Shown here one piece after another: positions 28,113 to 36,225 of a stretch of 45,941 bases of DNA (its first letter is position 1; each line of letters begins with the position of its first letter). A program made the position numbers and the translations under genes. Under the pieces are notes generated by a model. It was not told the DNA's origin, made no database searches, and worked only from the letters and a program-made list of their open reading frames with translations. The stretch comes from Paludibacter sp. 221 (lineage in GTDB: Bacteria > Bacteroidota > Bacteroidia > Bacteroidales > Paludibacteraceae). The DNA is taken from contig NZ_QVMH01000015.1 in the NCBI RefSeq assembly GCF_010501035.1, positions 5,249 through 51,189 on the forward strand, written 5' to 3'.

Positions 28113-28877
28113 ATGTTCAACAGAAGTTTTTTTAAAATACTTTTTATATTCTTATCCCTGCTAGTTGCATCTGTTCTGGCTACGTATGTAGTGAAGGATA
28201 ATTATGCTCCCGTATCTTTTTCCGGTGATATCGAACATTACTCCATACACGGCAGCTATGATAATACGCCCAATACAACATGGGGAAAAGAAAAACAAGT
28301 ATATCAAAACAAGAAACAAAACCATATTGCCGTGGGCGGAGAGTCTTTTAATGCTCCGCAGGAGCTACCTGTGTATCAAAGAAGGAATACGGATAATTAT
28401 CCTGCACAAACGCATGAGACTGACTGGGACAGGATAAACGACAAAAAGGAGAAGTCCCCATCATACTCTGCAGATAATAGAAAATACAATCCTATAGTTA
28501 ATCCTAACCAACAGATAGCTTATTGCTCTTTTAGTGAGCACGATATGCGAAACCGGAAGCCTACCACCAATTCAAGAGCTAATGCGCAAGGAAATACAAT
28601 TTCTACAAGTTCACTGGCAACAGTTTCACTGAACAGAGGAAGCCTGAACTTAACCGGGAATAGTAAGAACATAATAATACAAAATAATGGAACTACAGAG
28701 GCTACACCAGGCATCACAGGAAATGGAATAGGAACAGAAAGTGACCCGGTAGTAGATGATATGATACCGAATCTAACGGATGGAGGAATAGGAACAATGA
28801 ATACACCGGTAGGGAATGGCATAAAAATCCTTATAGTGATGGCAATCCTCTTTTGTGTAATCAAAACGAAAAGGTAG
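28113..28877 (+). CDS. Small bitopic protein B, partner of the GH5 giant
   Basis: A 254-residue protein of unknown family with the same plan as the protein at 20554. The N-terminus holds a hydrophobic segment (about residues 7-25, ILFIFLSLLVASVLATYVV). The middle is hydrophilic, Asn/Tyr-rich and then Gly/Thr-rich, with repeated phrases TGNGIGTES and DGGIGTMN. The tail is TPVGNG, then a hydrophobic stretch KILIVMAILFCVI, then KTKR. It starts 88 bases after the GH5 gene, with only a heptad repeat between and no terminator. Sequence identity to the other small protein is low outside the ends, so the resemblance is architectural. A role in anchoring or export of the giant is inference. Confidence 0.72.
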   Translation: MFNRSFFKILFIFLSLLVASVLATYVVKDNYAPVSFSGDIEHYSIHGSYDNTPNTTWGKEKQVYQNKKQNHIAVGGESFNAPQELPVYQRRNTDNYPAQTHETDWDRINDKKEKSPSYSADNRKYNPIVNPNQQIAYCSFSEHDMRNRKPTTNSRANAQGNTISTSSLATVSLNRGSLNLTGNSKNIIIQNNGTTEATPGITGNGIGTESDPVVDDMIPNLTDGGIGTMNTPVGNGIKILIVMAILFCVIKTKR

Positions 28878-28991
28878 TAATACTCTCCAAAAGAATGATG
28901 GATAAAAAAACAAATGTAATAACCGTACATTCCGTTCAACATCCATATACCGTAAATAAGACATTAAATTATCATATTCTATTAACTCATA

Positions 28992-29120
28992 AATAATTTG
29001 GATGTATTTTAAAAAGTATGCAAGCAAAGCGCAGCCTGCGGTGTCCGACACATCGGACTGTTCCATATAAAAATCTGAATTTTCAAGTCAGCATACTTTT
29101 TAAAACACATCCAATAATTT
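28992..29120. mobile_element. MITE-like inverted-repeat element
   Basis: Arms of about 28 bases (28993-29021 and 29091-29119) are complementary with one mismatch and one small offset; the inner ends are gtatgc and gcatac. Between them lie 69 bases with smaller hairpins (gtccga/tcggac). There is no coding capacity. It could be a non-autonomous transposable element or a large regulatory or terminator structure. The rest of the gap 28878-29258 is featureless, AT-rich sequence. Confidence 0.55.
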
Positions 29121-29258
29121 TAGTCCTTTCAGAACAGTAGACAAAGGTTAAATCCGGTTTTACTCTTTCCAACATTTTAAGCTCATCCGTTTTTTTAAAA
29201 CAAATTTCTGTTCCATTTGTTATTAATGGTATAAAATCATTTTAACAAATTCTTACTT

Positions 29259-30959
29259 ATGGAATGGATAATCAAAACCCTACAAAACGCCCCTGAACTG
29301 GCCATTTTCCTCACCCTCGCCACAGGGTTTGCCATCGGGCGTATTAAAATCAAAGGATTCAGCCTTGGGCCTGTCACTGGTGTATTGTTGATGGGAGTTC
29401 TCGTCGGGCAGTTGAACATAGTAATCTCACCCACTGTAAAATCAACTTTTTTTCTCATATTTCTTTTCGCAGTAGGTTACAGCGTTGGGCCACAGTTTGT
29501 ACAAGGGCTGAAAAAAGAAGGGTTGCCGCAGATAGCATTTGCAGCTATTGTGTGTGTAGCATGTTTGGCAGTGGCTTGGGTTGCTGCACTCATAGCAGGC
29601 TTTGATATTGGCAACGCTGCCGGACTGCTTGCCGGGGCGAACACTATTTCGGCCGTTATCGGAGTAGCTACCGATACCATCAACCAACTGTCGATAGATA
29701 CAGCGCAGAAACAACAATACATCAACCAGATTCCTGTAGCCTATGCCGTTACCTATATTTTCGGCACAGCAGGTACGGCATGGTTTCTTGCCAGCATAGG
29801 ACCTAAGATATTAAGCAAAAATATAGTTCAGGACACCAAAGACTATGAAGCCACTTTAGGCGGGGCACTCAATGATAACGACGCCAGCATGGAAGATGCT
29901 TACGACGGAACAACTTTCAGGGCAATAAAAGTTACAAGCGATTATTTTGATGAACCAAGAACAATAGGAGATGTTGAAAAAATGCTTGTAAACAAGGATT
30001 GGCCTGTATATATTGAGCGTATCCGACCCCTGAATGGAGATATTATTCAGGAGCCCACCCTTGACATTATAATAAATAAAGGCGACCACATCGTCCTTAA
30101 CGGCCCTATTGAGACACTTTTAATAGATGAAAATTTCATTGGCGAAGAAGTGGCAGACACCGAGTTACTCGATTTCAGGGTAGAATCGTTACGGGTAATC
30201 GTTACCAACAAAAAAATAATCGGAAAAACCCTTTATTCTTTCAAAAAACATAAAGAACGACACGGAGTAGTACTCCGCAAAATGCACAGGGGAAAAGCCA
30301 ATATTCCACTACTTAAAAATATACGATTCCAACGCGGTGACGTACTTGAAGTAGAAGGCAGAAAATCGGATGTAGACCGTTTTGTAAAATATATTGGTTA
30401 TGCCGAACGTCCTACTAACATCACCGACCTCTTATACGTTGGCTTAGGCATATTCATCGGGGGAATTTTAGGCTCCCTTACCGTGCGTGCCGGAAATGTA
30501 CCGTTAAGCCTCAGCGCAAGTGGCGGAGTTCTTATTATGGGAATCATTTTCGGATGGCTGCGGTCACGCCGACCCACTTTCGGGGCGGTACCCGAACCTG
30601 CCATCTGGCTTATGAACAACTTAGGACTGAACGTGTTTATAGCTGTAGTGGGCATCAGTGCCGGCCCCGATTTTATAGCGGGACTGAAAGCCTCCGGAGT
30701 AAGCCTTTTCATTGCAGGTATATTCGTTAGTATAGTACCCATGCTTATCGGGCTTTTGTTAGGGAAATACGTTTTCAAATTTCACCCTGCCATTACATTG
30801 GGGGCTTGTGCCGGAGCACGCACTACTACCGCAGCATTAGGAGCCATACAGGACTCGCTGAAAAGTAAAGTGCCTGCATTATCTTACACCACAACGTATG
30901 CAGTAGGAAATACCCTGCTTATTATATGGGGAGTAGTCATCGTGCTACTGATGAGCTGA
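29259..30959 (+). CDS. aspT: Aspartate:alanine exchanger (AspT/YidE family)
   Basis: A 566-residue inner-membrane antiporter. Two homologous hydrophobic halves (about residues 10-175 and 385-566) carry the family repeats: TGFAIGRIKIKGFSLGPVTG and VGYSVGPQFVQGLKK in the first, GVLIMGIIFGW and VGISAGPDFIAGLK in the second. The middle (about 205-375) is cytosolic and holds two TrkA-C-like domains. Length and plan fit AspT. The gene 47 bases downstream encodes aspartate 4-decarboxylase, the classical AspT partner, which makes aspartate-in/alanine-out the most likely exchange; YidE-type relatives with other substrates are the alternative. Confidence 0.93.
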   Translation: MEWIIKTLQNAPELAIFLTLATGFAIGRIKIKGFSLGPVTGVLLMGVLVGQLNIVISPTVKSTFFLIFLFAVGYSVGPQFVQGLKKEGLPQIAFAAIVCVACLAVAWVAALIAGFDIGNAAGLLAGANTISAVIGVATDTINQLSIDTAQKQQYINQIPVAYAVTYIFGTAGTAWFLASIGPKILSKNIVQDTKDYEATLGGALNDNDASMEDAYDGTTFRAIKVTSDYFDEPRTIGDVEKMLVNKDWPVYIERIRPLNGDIIQEPTLDIIINKGDHIVLNGPIETLLIDENFIGEEVADTELLDFRVESLRVIVTNKKIIGKTLYSFKKHKERHGVVLRKMHRGKANIPLLKNIRFQRGDVLEVEGRKSDVDRFVKYIGYAERPTNITDLLYVGLGIFIGGILGSLTVRAGNVPLSLSASGGVLIMGIIFGWLRSRRPTFGAVPEPAIWLMNNLGLNVFIAVVGISAGPDFIAGLKASGVSLFIAGIFVSIVPMLIGLLLGKYVFKFHPAITLGACAGARTTTAALGAIQDSLKSKVPALSYTTTYAVGNTLLIIWGVVIVLLMS

Positions 30960-31006
30960 AAATAATTTTTAATGTTTAATTATCAATGATGTAAACTATA
31001 CCAACT

Positions 31007-32641
31007 ATGGACATATCAAAACTGAAAACCTCACGTAAGCGTGAGCAGGAATTAGAGCAGCTAAGCCCGTTCGAATTGAAAGACAATTTAATAAGTTTAG
31101 CATCCGACTCACAGAAAAAATCAACCCGCACCATGCTCAATGCAGGACGCGGAAATCCGAACTGGACAGCAACAACACCCCGTGAAGCATTCTTCACACT
31201 TGGGCAATTCGGTATAGAAGAGTGCCGCCGCGCGATGGATAATCCGGTAGGGATGGCAGGTATACCCCGGAAAAAAGGTATAGGAAAACGTTTCGAGGAT
31301 TTTCTGCATAAGAATAATCAACTTCCGGGAATCGCTTTATTGAAAGAAGTTTACCAATATGGAATAAAAAAACATGGCTTCGTTCCCGACGAATGGGCAT
31401 TGGAACTGGCCGAAGGAATCATTGGCGACCAATATCCTGTGCCTGTACGTATGCTAAAACACGCCGAAGTAATTGTACACGACTATCTTATTCAGGAAAT
31501 GTGCGGCAACAATCCTAAACGGAGTGGGAAATATGACCTGTTTGCAGTAGAGGGTGGCACGGCCGCTATGTGCTATATTTTCGATTCGCTGGTAGAAAAC
31601 TGCCTGCTTAAGAAAGGCGACAGAATAGCTCTGGGAGTACCTGCATTCACTCCTTATCTTGAAATTCCGGAACTGGACAGGTATCAGTTTAAAGTGACCT
31701 ATGTTAAAGGTTCAGCCAAAGACGAGAATGGAAACTCAAACTTTCAGTACCCAAACGAAGAACTGGATAAATTGGGCGACAAATCAATAAAAGCGTTTTT
31801 CATTATCAACCCAAGCAACCCTACATCGGTAGAGATAGCAGACGAAAGCCGGAAGTATCTTGTGAAAGTAGTGAAAAACCTGAATCCCAACCTGATGATT
31901 CTCACGGACGATGTGTACGGAACTTTTGTTGAAGGATTCGACTCGCTGATGAATGAACTGCCACAAAATACATTGTGTGTGTATTCTTTCTCAAAATACT
32001 TCGGGGCAACCGGATGGCGTCTTGGGGTTATCTCTCTGTATGAGGATAATATATACGATAAGATGCTGAGCGCTATCCCCGAAAAAGAGAAGCAACGCTT
32101 GGCTAAACTTTACGAAAGCCTGACACTTTATCCCGAAAAACTGAAATTTATCGACCGCTTGGTGGCCGATAGCCGTCAGGTGGCACTCAACCATACGGCA
32201 GGTTTATCGCTGCCCCAGCAAACACAAATGATGCTATTTGCAGCGTTTGCTGTGCTTGATAAGGAAAACAAGTATAAAAAAGCAAGTATCGACCTGATAC
32301 ACAAACGATACAATCTGCTTATGGACGGAATGCAATTTCCTACATCGCCCGACCCCGAAAGAGCAGCATATTACTGCACAATCGACATTCAGGAGTGGGC
32401 ATTGAAAAACTATGGAAAAGACTTTGTAGAGTTTCTCAACAAGAACTTTGAGCCTGTAGATATAGTTTTCCGTCTGGCTGAGAAATCATCCATCGTATTG
32501 CTGAACGGAGGAGGCTTTGCCGGCCCCGAATGGTCGGTGCGGGTATCATTGGCTAATCTGGAAGAAGAAGACTATTGCATTATCGGTAAAGAGCTACACG
32601 AAACCATGCAGGAATACGTGAGCGCATGGAAAAACAAATAG
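31007..32641 (+). CDS. aspD: Bifunctional aspartate aminotransferase/aspartate 4-decarboxylase
   Basis: Converts aspartate to alanine and CO2 with pyridoxal phosphate, consuming a cytosolic proton; it also has transaminase activity in characterised members. The 544-residue length matches the decarboxylase rather than ordinary aminotransferases (about 400). Visible PLP residues: INPSNPT (N268 onward), DDVYG with D302 and Y304, and Lys330 in SFSKYFGATGWRLG. The N-terminal block with GRGNPNW and GIGKRFEDFL is specific to the AspD family. It follows aspT by 47 bases with no terminator, so the two form an operon. The proton-consuming cycle with AspT can build proton motive force. Confidence 0.96.
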   Translation: MDISKLKTSRKREQELEQLSPFELKDNLISLASDSQKKSTRTMLNAGRGNPNWTATTPREAFFTLGQFGIEECRRAMDNPVGMAGIPRKKGIGKRFEDFLHKNNQLPGIALLKEVYQYGIKKHGFVPDEWALELAEGIIGDQYPVPVRMLKHAEVIVHDYLIQEMCGNNPKRSGKYDLFAVEGGTAAMCYIFDSLVENCLLKKGDRIALGVPAFTPYLEIPELDRYQFKVTYVKGSAKDENGNSNFQYPNEELDKLGDKSIKAFFIINPSNPTSVEIADESRKYLVKVVKNLNPNLMILTDDVYGTFVEGFDSLMNELPQNTLCVYSFSKYFGATGWRLGVISLYEDNIYDKMLSAIPEKEKQRLAKLYESLTLYPEKLKFIDRLVADSRQVALNHTAGLSLPQQTQMMLFAAFAVLDKENKYKKASIDLIHKRYNLLMDGMQFPTSPDPERAAYYCTIDIQEWALKNYGKDFVEFLNKNFEPVDIVFRLAEKSSIVLLNGGGFAGPEWSVRVSLANLEEEDYCIIGKELHETMQEYVSAWKNK

Positions 32642-32754
32642 TCACAGATTTCAGGAAAAAGTTGAAAGTTGAAAGGGAAAAGTGCTTTTTCCTAAGTAAC
32701 TGTTGGGAGATATATAAAAATTGAAGAAGCAAGGCGTAAAGCGGACGTTAAGCT

Positions 32755-32853
32755 CTGCTGGCGCGGACTTGTAGTCCGTGTCCTGCTTGAAAAGCAGTTA
32801 TTCAAAAGTTTGCTCTTACGAGCAAAACACGGACTACAAGTCCGTGTCAGCAG
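32755..32853. repeat. Nested inverted repeat of hairpin modules
   Basis: Outer arms at 32755-32780 and 32828-32853 are complementary (ctgctg ... cagcag) apart from a one-base difference in spacing. Each arm is itself a hairpin, cggacttgtagtccg at the left and cacggactacaagtccgtg at the right. Between them are ctgcttgaaaagcag (32783-32797) and tgctcttacgagca (32811-32824). The order of the first two matches 9128-9161. Purine-rich and pyrimidine-rich flanks (32655-32695, 32880-32925) are also partly complementary. The gap 32642-32988 holds no gene. Confidence 0.75.
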
Positions 32854-32988
32854 AGTAAGGAATAAGAGGTGAAAGATAAAAAGTACTTTTTCCTTTCTCC
32901 TTTCACCTTTCACCTTTTCCCTAAAACACTCGTCAACTAAAACATTTAAAATAACTGAACTATTAACTTTTTTAGAAAAAATAAAATT

Positions 32989-34050
32989 ATGAAAAAAACA
33001 TTTAATCTCATTCTGTTTGTATTTGCTCTAAGCGTTGCAGCTATGGCACAAACAAAGCCCACGATTTATATCTTAGCAACTGGAGGTACAATAGCAGGAA
33101 CAGGAACAGGCTCGAACGATGCCGACTCCGAATACAAGGCCGGAGCAATTACCGTTAACGCATTATTGGAGGCAGTGCCCGAAATAAACGACCTTGCCAA
33201 CGTAAAGGGCGAACAGGTGGTAAACATCGGCAGTCAGGATATGAACGACGAAGTATGGCTGAAACTCGGAAAACGTGTAAACGAACTTTTACGCCAAAAT
33301 GATGTGACCGGAATTGTTATCACACACGGAACTGACACGCAGGAAGAAACCGCTTATTTTCTCAATTTAGTGGTAAAAAGCGATAAGCCTGTCGTTTTAG
33401 TAGGCTCTATGCGCCCCTCTACAGCCATCAGTGCCGATGGCCCACGAAACATATACAATGCGGTGGCCTGTGCTGTTGCACCCGAATCGAAAGGTAAGGG
33501 AGTAATGGTAGTAATGGACGATAAAATTTTGGGAGCCGACGACCTTACCAAAACAAATACATTGAGCGTAGGTACGTTCGAAAATCCTAATTATGGTCCG
33601 TTAGGCATAGTGTACGGTGGAAAGCCTATTTACACCCGCGAACCGCTGAAACGCCATACTATCAAATCGGAATTTGATATTACCAAAGTCAACAAACTGC
33701 CCCGTGTAGAAATTATCTTAAGTTATTCCAATGCTACAAGCCTGTTTGTAGATGCAGCCGTAAAGGCAGGCGCAAAGGGAATTGTTACAGCCGGAGTAGG
33801 AAACGGCAATATGACCACCGTAATGCAAAACAGCCTTGCCAAATATGTGAAGGAAGGAAAAATAGCTGTAGTACGTTCATCCCGTATTATGACCGGACCT
33901 ACCGCACAATGGGACGAGGTGAATGATGATAAACTTGGTTTTTCGGCCTCATGGTATAATAATCCGTATCGCTCACGCGTACTGCTGATGCTGGCTCTGA
34001 CCAAAACCACCGATTATAAAGAAATTCAACGCATGTTTGCCGAATACTAA
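32989..34050 (+). CDS. ansB: Type II (exported) L-asparaginase
   Basis: Hydrolyses asparagine to aspartate and ammonia in the periplasm. A signal peptide covers residues 1-20 (cleavage AMA/Q). The nucleophile loop ILATGGTIAGTG has Thr34 as the likely catalytic threonine; the second catalytic pair is Thr115-Asp116 in THGTDTQEET. SMRPSTAISADGP and the C-terminal AGVGNGNM block are also typical. At 353 residues the length is normal. It lies downstream of aspT-aspD and upstream of a porin, so its aspartate product can feed the exchanger. A 347-base gap with a strong inverted repeat separates it from aspD, so it may have its own promoter. Confidence 0.96.
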   Translation: MKKTFNLILFVFALSVAAMAQTKPTIYILATGGTIAGTGTGSNDADSEYKAGAITVNALLEAVPEINDLANVKGEQVVNIGSQDMNDEVWLKLGKRVNELLRQNDVTGIVITHGTDTQEETAYFLNLVVKSDKPVVLVGSMRPSTAISADGPRNIYNAVACAVAPESKGKGVMVVMDDKILGADDLTKTNTLSVGTFENPNYGPLGIVYGGKPIYTREPLKRHTIKSEFDITKVNKLPRVEIILSYSNATSLFVDAAVKAGAKGIVTAGVGNGNMTTVMQNSLAKYVKEGKIAVVRSSRIMTGPTAQWDEVNDDKLGFSASWYNNPYRSRVLLMLALTKTTDYKEIQRMFAEY

Positions 34051-34069
34051 TTCTCTAACAAATTTTTTA

Positions 34070-34102
34070 GGCGTAAAGCGGACTTTAAAGCCGCTATACG
34101 CC
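34070..34102. repeat. Nested hairpin after asparaginase
   Basis: ggcgta ... tacgcc enclose agcgg-a-ctttaaag-ccgct. It starts 19 bases after the stop codon but lacks a T run on the plus strand, so it is more likely a dispersed hairpin module than a terminator. A partial relative follows at about 34116-34131. Confidence 0.6.
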
Positions 34103-34214
34103 TTTGGATTCGCACAGCGGCTTTAAACCGTTTGTCGGAGAGGCATTAATATCTCAAATACATGCACGCCGTTAGGTGTGTAAGTTTGGTAAAAAATATT
34201 CATAAAATAGCCGG

Positions 34215-34265
34215 CGTGCCGTAGGTACGCGACAATTACGAATAAAGTTGCGTACCTACGGCACG
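34215..34265. repeat. Perfect 16-bp inverted repeat
   Basis: cgtgccgtaggtacgc (34215-34230) and its exact reverse complement (34250-34265) flank a 19-base loop. It lies 133 bases before the porin start. It may be part of a dispersed Bacteroidota repeat. The rest of the gap 34051-34397 contains no gene. Confidence 0.85.
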
Positions 34266-34397
34266 TTAGCAATAGGAGGAACCATATTATTATCAAACTT
34301 TAATCCCTACGGGATATTTTTAAACATTAAACAAGAACAGGACTTAATAACTCTCTCTCCCTAAGGGGAAGGGGGTAACAACAAAAACACTGTAATT

Positions 34398-35483
34398 ATG
34401 AAAAAAATATACTTTATCGTTATCGGCTTGTTTATGGCAACAAGCGTTTTTTCGCAGCACAAGGAAAGCGGAAATCTCATCGAAAAGCTACTGTGGGACG
34501 ATAATATGCTCAACATAATGGTTGACACAAGAATAGACGCGCAAGCCGGAATTGTAAACGGAGACTTGAACAATCTTGGGTTTCATGGGCAAACAATCAA
34601 GATATGGTTTGTCGGAGAGATTATTCCCGGAGTGCGCTATCGTATCCGCCACCGCCTGAACAAGCCTCAGACTCCCCTACGCGAAGGATATTCAGGCGCT
34701 ACTGACCAAGCATGGCTGGCTTTTGATTTGGGTGAGCATTGGACTATCACCGCAGGGAAACAGTCGGTACAATTCGGTACGTTTGAATACGATTACAACC
34801 CTGCCGACATTTACCTTGGCAGTATGGCTTTCAACGATTTGGATGCTTACAAAACAGGGGTCGACGCAGCATTGAAATTTGCAGGGCAAACTATACACTT
34901 TCAGGTGGTGAACTCTGACGCTACCCAATTTGCACATCCTGATTACGCTAACAGGGCATTGGCGGCAGTAGCTATGTGGGAAGGAAACCTGTTCGACAAC
35001 CTGCTCAAAACCCGCTGGGGCTATGCAGCTTTGCAGCACAACAGCGACACTTTTTACAACTGGGTGACACTCGGAACGCAACTGAACATAGGAGATTTTA
35101 CTACCGAGCTGGACTATTATTGGGGCGAGCGTAATATGGATTATAGTTCTGTTGTTATGGAAAACATCTTAGGCAACCGCCTTGTATGCGACCAGTCGGT
35201 ATCGGTAAATCTGAAATACAATTTTGGGAAATGGCGTCCGTTTATCAAAGGGGTGTGGAATCAGCGTCACGACAAGGGTTTCGGAAGCAATGCGTACGAG
35301 AGTTTCGGCATACAAGGTGTTGTAGAGTATTATCCTTTCACCCATCCTTGGGTAAAAGACCTCCGCTTCCATCTGATGTACGGGTATAACTCAACCGATT
35401 TTCAAGGCGTATTTAATACAACACCCAGCCAAAACGAACATACCATATTGTTTGGTACACGCTGGCTGTTCAAAGCTAAATAA
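34398..35483 (+). CDS. Outer-membrane porin, OprO/OprP-like
   Basis: A 361-residue outer-membrane beta-barrel. The signal peptide (about residues 1-19, ending VFSQ) is followed by alternating hydrophobic/polar strands with many aromatic girdle residues: VRYRIRHRLNKPQ, WTITAGKQSVQFGTFEY, DFTTELDYYWGERN, and a final strand HTILFGTRWLFKAK. The GKQ...FG and DLDAYKTGVDA parts resemble phosphate-selective porin O/P relatives. Coming after the asparaginase gene, it may admit asparagine or related anions, but that is only contextual. A terminator follows 35 bases after the stop codon, inside the convergent gene. Confidence 0.8.
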   Translation: MKKIYFIVIGLFMATSVFSQHKESGNLIEKLLWDDNMLNIMVDTRIDAQAGIVNGDLNNLGFHGQTIKIWFVGEIIPGVRYRIRHRLNKPQTPLREGYSGATDQAWLAFDLGEHWTITAGKQSVQFGTFEYDYNPADIYLGSMAFNDLDAYKTGVDAALKFAGQTIHFQVVNSDATQFAHPDYANRALAAVAMWEGNLFDNLLKTRWGYAALQHNSDTFYNWVTLGTQLNIGDFTTELDYYWGERNMDYSSVVMENILGNRLVCDQSVSVNLKYNFGKWRPFIKGVWNQRHDKGFGSNAYESFGIQGVVEYYPFTHPWVKDLRFHLMYGYNSTDFQGVFNTTPSQNEHTILFGTRWLFKAK

Positions 35484-35486
35484 AAC

Positions 35487-36056
35487 TTACATTTCTATTC
35501 TTACATCAAAAATGCTTAAAAGCCCTGTAGCTCCCTGTAGCGAGAACAGGGCTTTTTTTACTTTATTCTTCGTAGGGTCAATAGAAAAGTTGAAAGAAGT
35601 ACGCAAGTCTGCTTTTTCCAACATCGTATTATCAAACATCGCCCCCATTAAATCACAATTATCAAAAACCGCGCTTTCCAAATCGCTCTCCACAAAATCG
35701 GCTTCGTGCAAGCTACAATTCCTGAAAATTGTCTTTTTCAGCTTCAGTTTGAAAAACACACAGTGATTCAATATACAGTTCTCGAACCGCACGGCAAAAC
35801 AAAACTCATCGCAATCGTCAAAATGCAAGCCCAGCATTTTACAGTTGTTGAACTTAACGTCCTGAAACGAAGTCTCCGCGAGTTTAGCCAAACTAAGGTT
35901 GCACTCGATAAATTCACATGCCAGAAAACGCACCCTCGAAATATCTGAATTGCTAAAATCGCAACGTACGAACGAGCAATTTTCATACTCGGTTTCAGCA
36001 AGCGGTTTCAGCGTAAAATTAACGGACTCAAACTTCTTTTCAAAAACGTATTCCAT
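35487..36056 (-). CDS. Pentapeptide-repeat protein
   Basis: A 189-residue cytosolic protein made largely of pentapeptide repeats (A/C-D/N-L/F-X-X), which fold as a right-handed quadrilateral beta-helix. Repeats run from about residue 25 to 150, e.g. CSFVRCDFSNSDISRVRF, CSLHEADFVESDLESAVF, CDLMGAMFDNTMLEKADL. The C-terminal tail (IDPTKNKVKKALFSLQGATG, then GLLSIFDV) is the usual ending in Bacteroidota members. Some relatives protect DNA gyrase from quinolones (Qnr, MfpA), but a gyrase link cannot be claimed here. The gene converges on the porin with 3 bases between stop codons, and the porin's terminator lies inside its 3' end. Confidence 0.9.
   Translation of the reverse strand: MEYVFEKKFESVNFTLKPLAETEYENCSFVRCDFSNSDISRVRFLACEFIECNLSLAKLAETSFQDVKFNNCKMLGLHFDDCDEFCFAVRFENCILNHCVFFKLKLKKTIFRNCSLHEADFVESDLESAVFDNCDLMGAMFDNTMLEKADLRTSFNFSIDPTKNKVKKALFSLQGATGLLSIFDVRIEM
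35519..35558 (+). terminator. Intrinsic terminator of the porin gene, inside the convergent gene
   Basis: Stem aaagccctgt/acagggcttt (10 bp, 17-base loop) followed by seven T. It serves plus-strand transcription yet lies within codons for the C-terminal ALFSLQGATGLLS part of the pentapeptide protein on the other strand. Confidence 0.7.
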
Positions 36057-36085
36057 AATTCTTTTTTCAATGCAAATACTTCTAC

Positions 36086-36184
36086 TGGCGCAAGTTACGC
36101 TACGCTAAACTTGCGCCGAAAACACATGCAGTTTTAAACTGCAAAAACATATATAGCCACAAGTCACAGACTTGCGCTAAATAT
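36086..36184 (+). repeat. Three-hairpin element, copy 3
   Basis: Hairpin ggcgcaagtt ... aacttgcgcc, then cagttt-taaactg within tgcagttttaaactgca, then cacaagtcacagacttgcg. Order and spacing match 40923-41019. It fills the space between the pentapeptide gene start and the transaldolase stop. Confidence 0.85.
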
Positions 36185-36225
36185 AGTTTCAGATTTTTGT
36201 TTCTTTTATGATACAAAACAGAGGC

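Noticed and set aside
34070-34102. Terminator for the asparaginase gene
   Set aside because: The hairpin is good but no T run follows on the plus strand; listed as a hairpin repeat instead.
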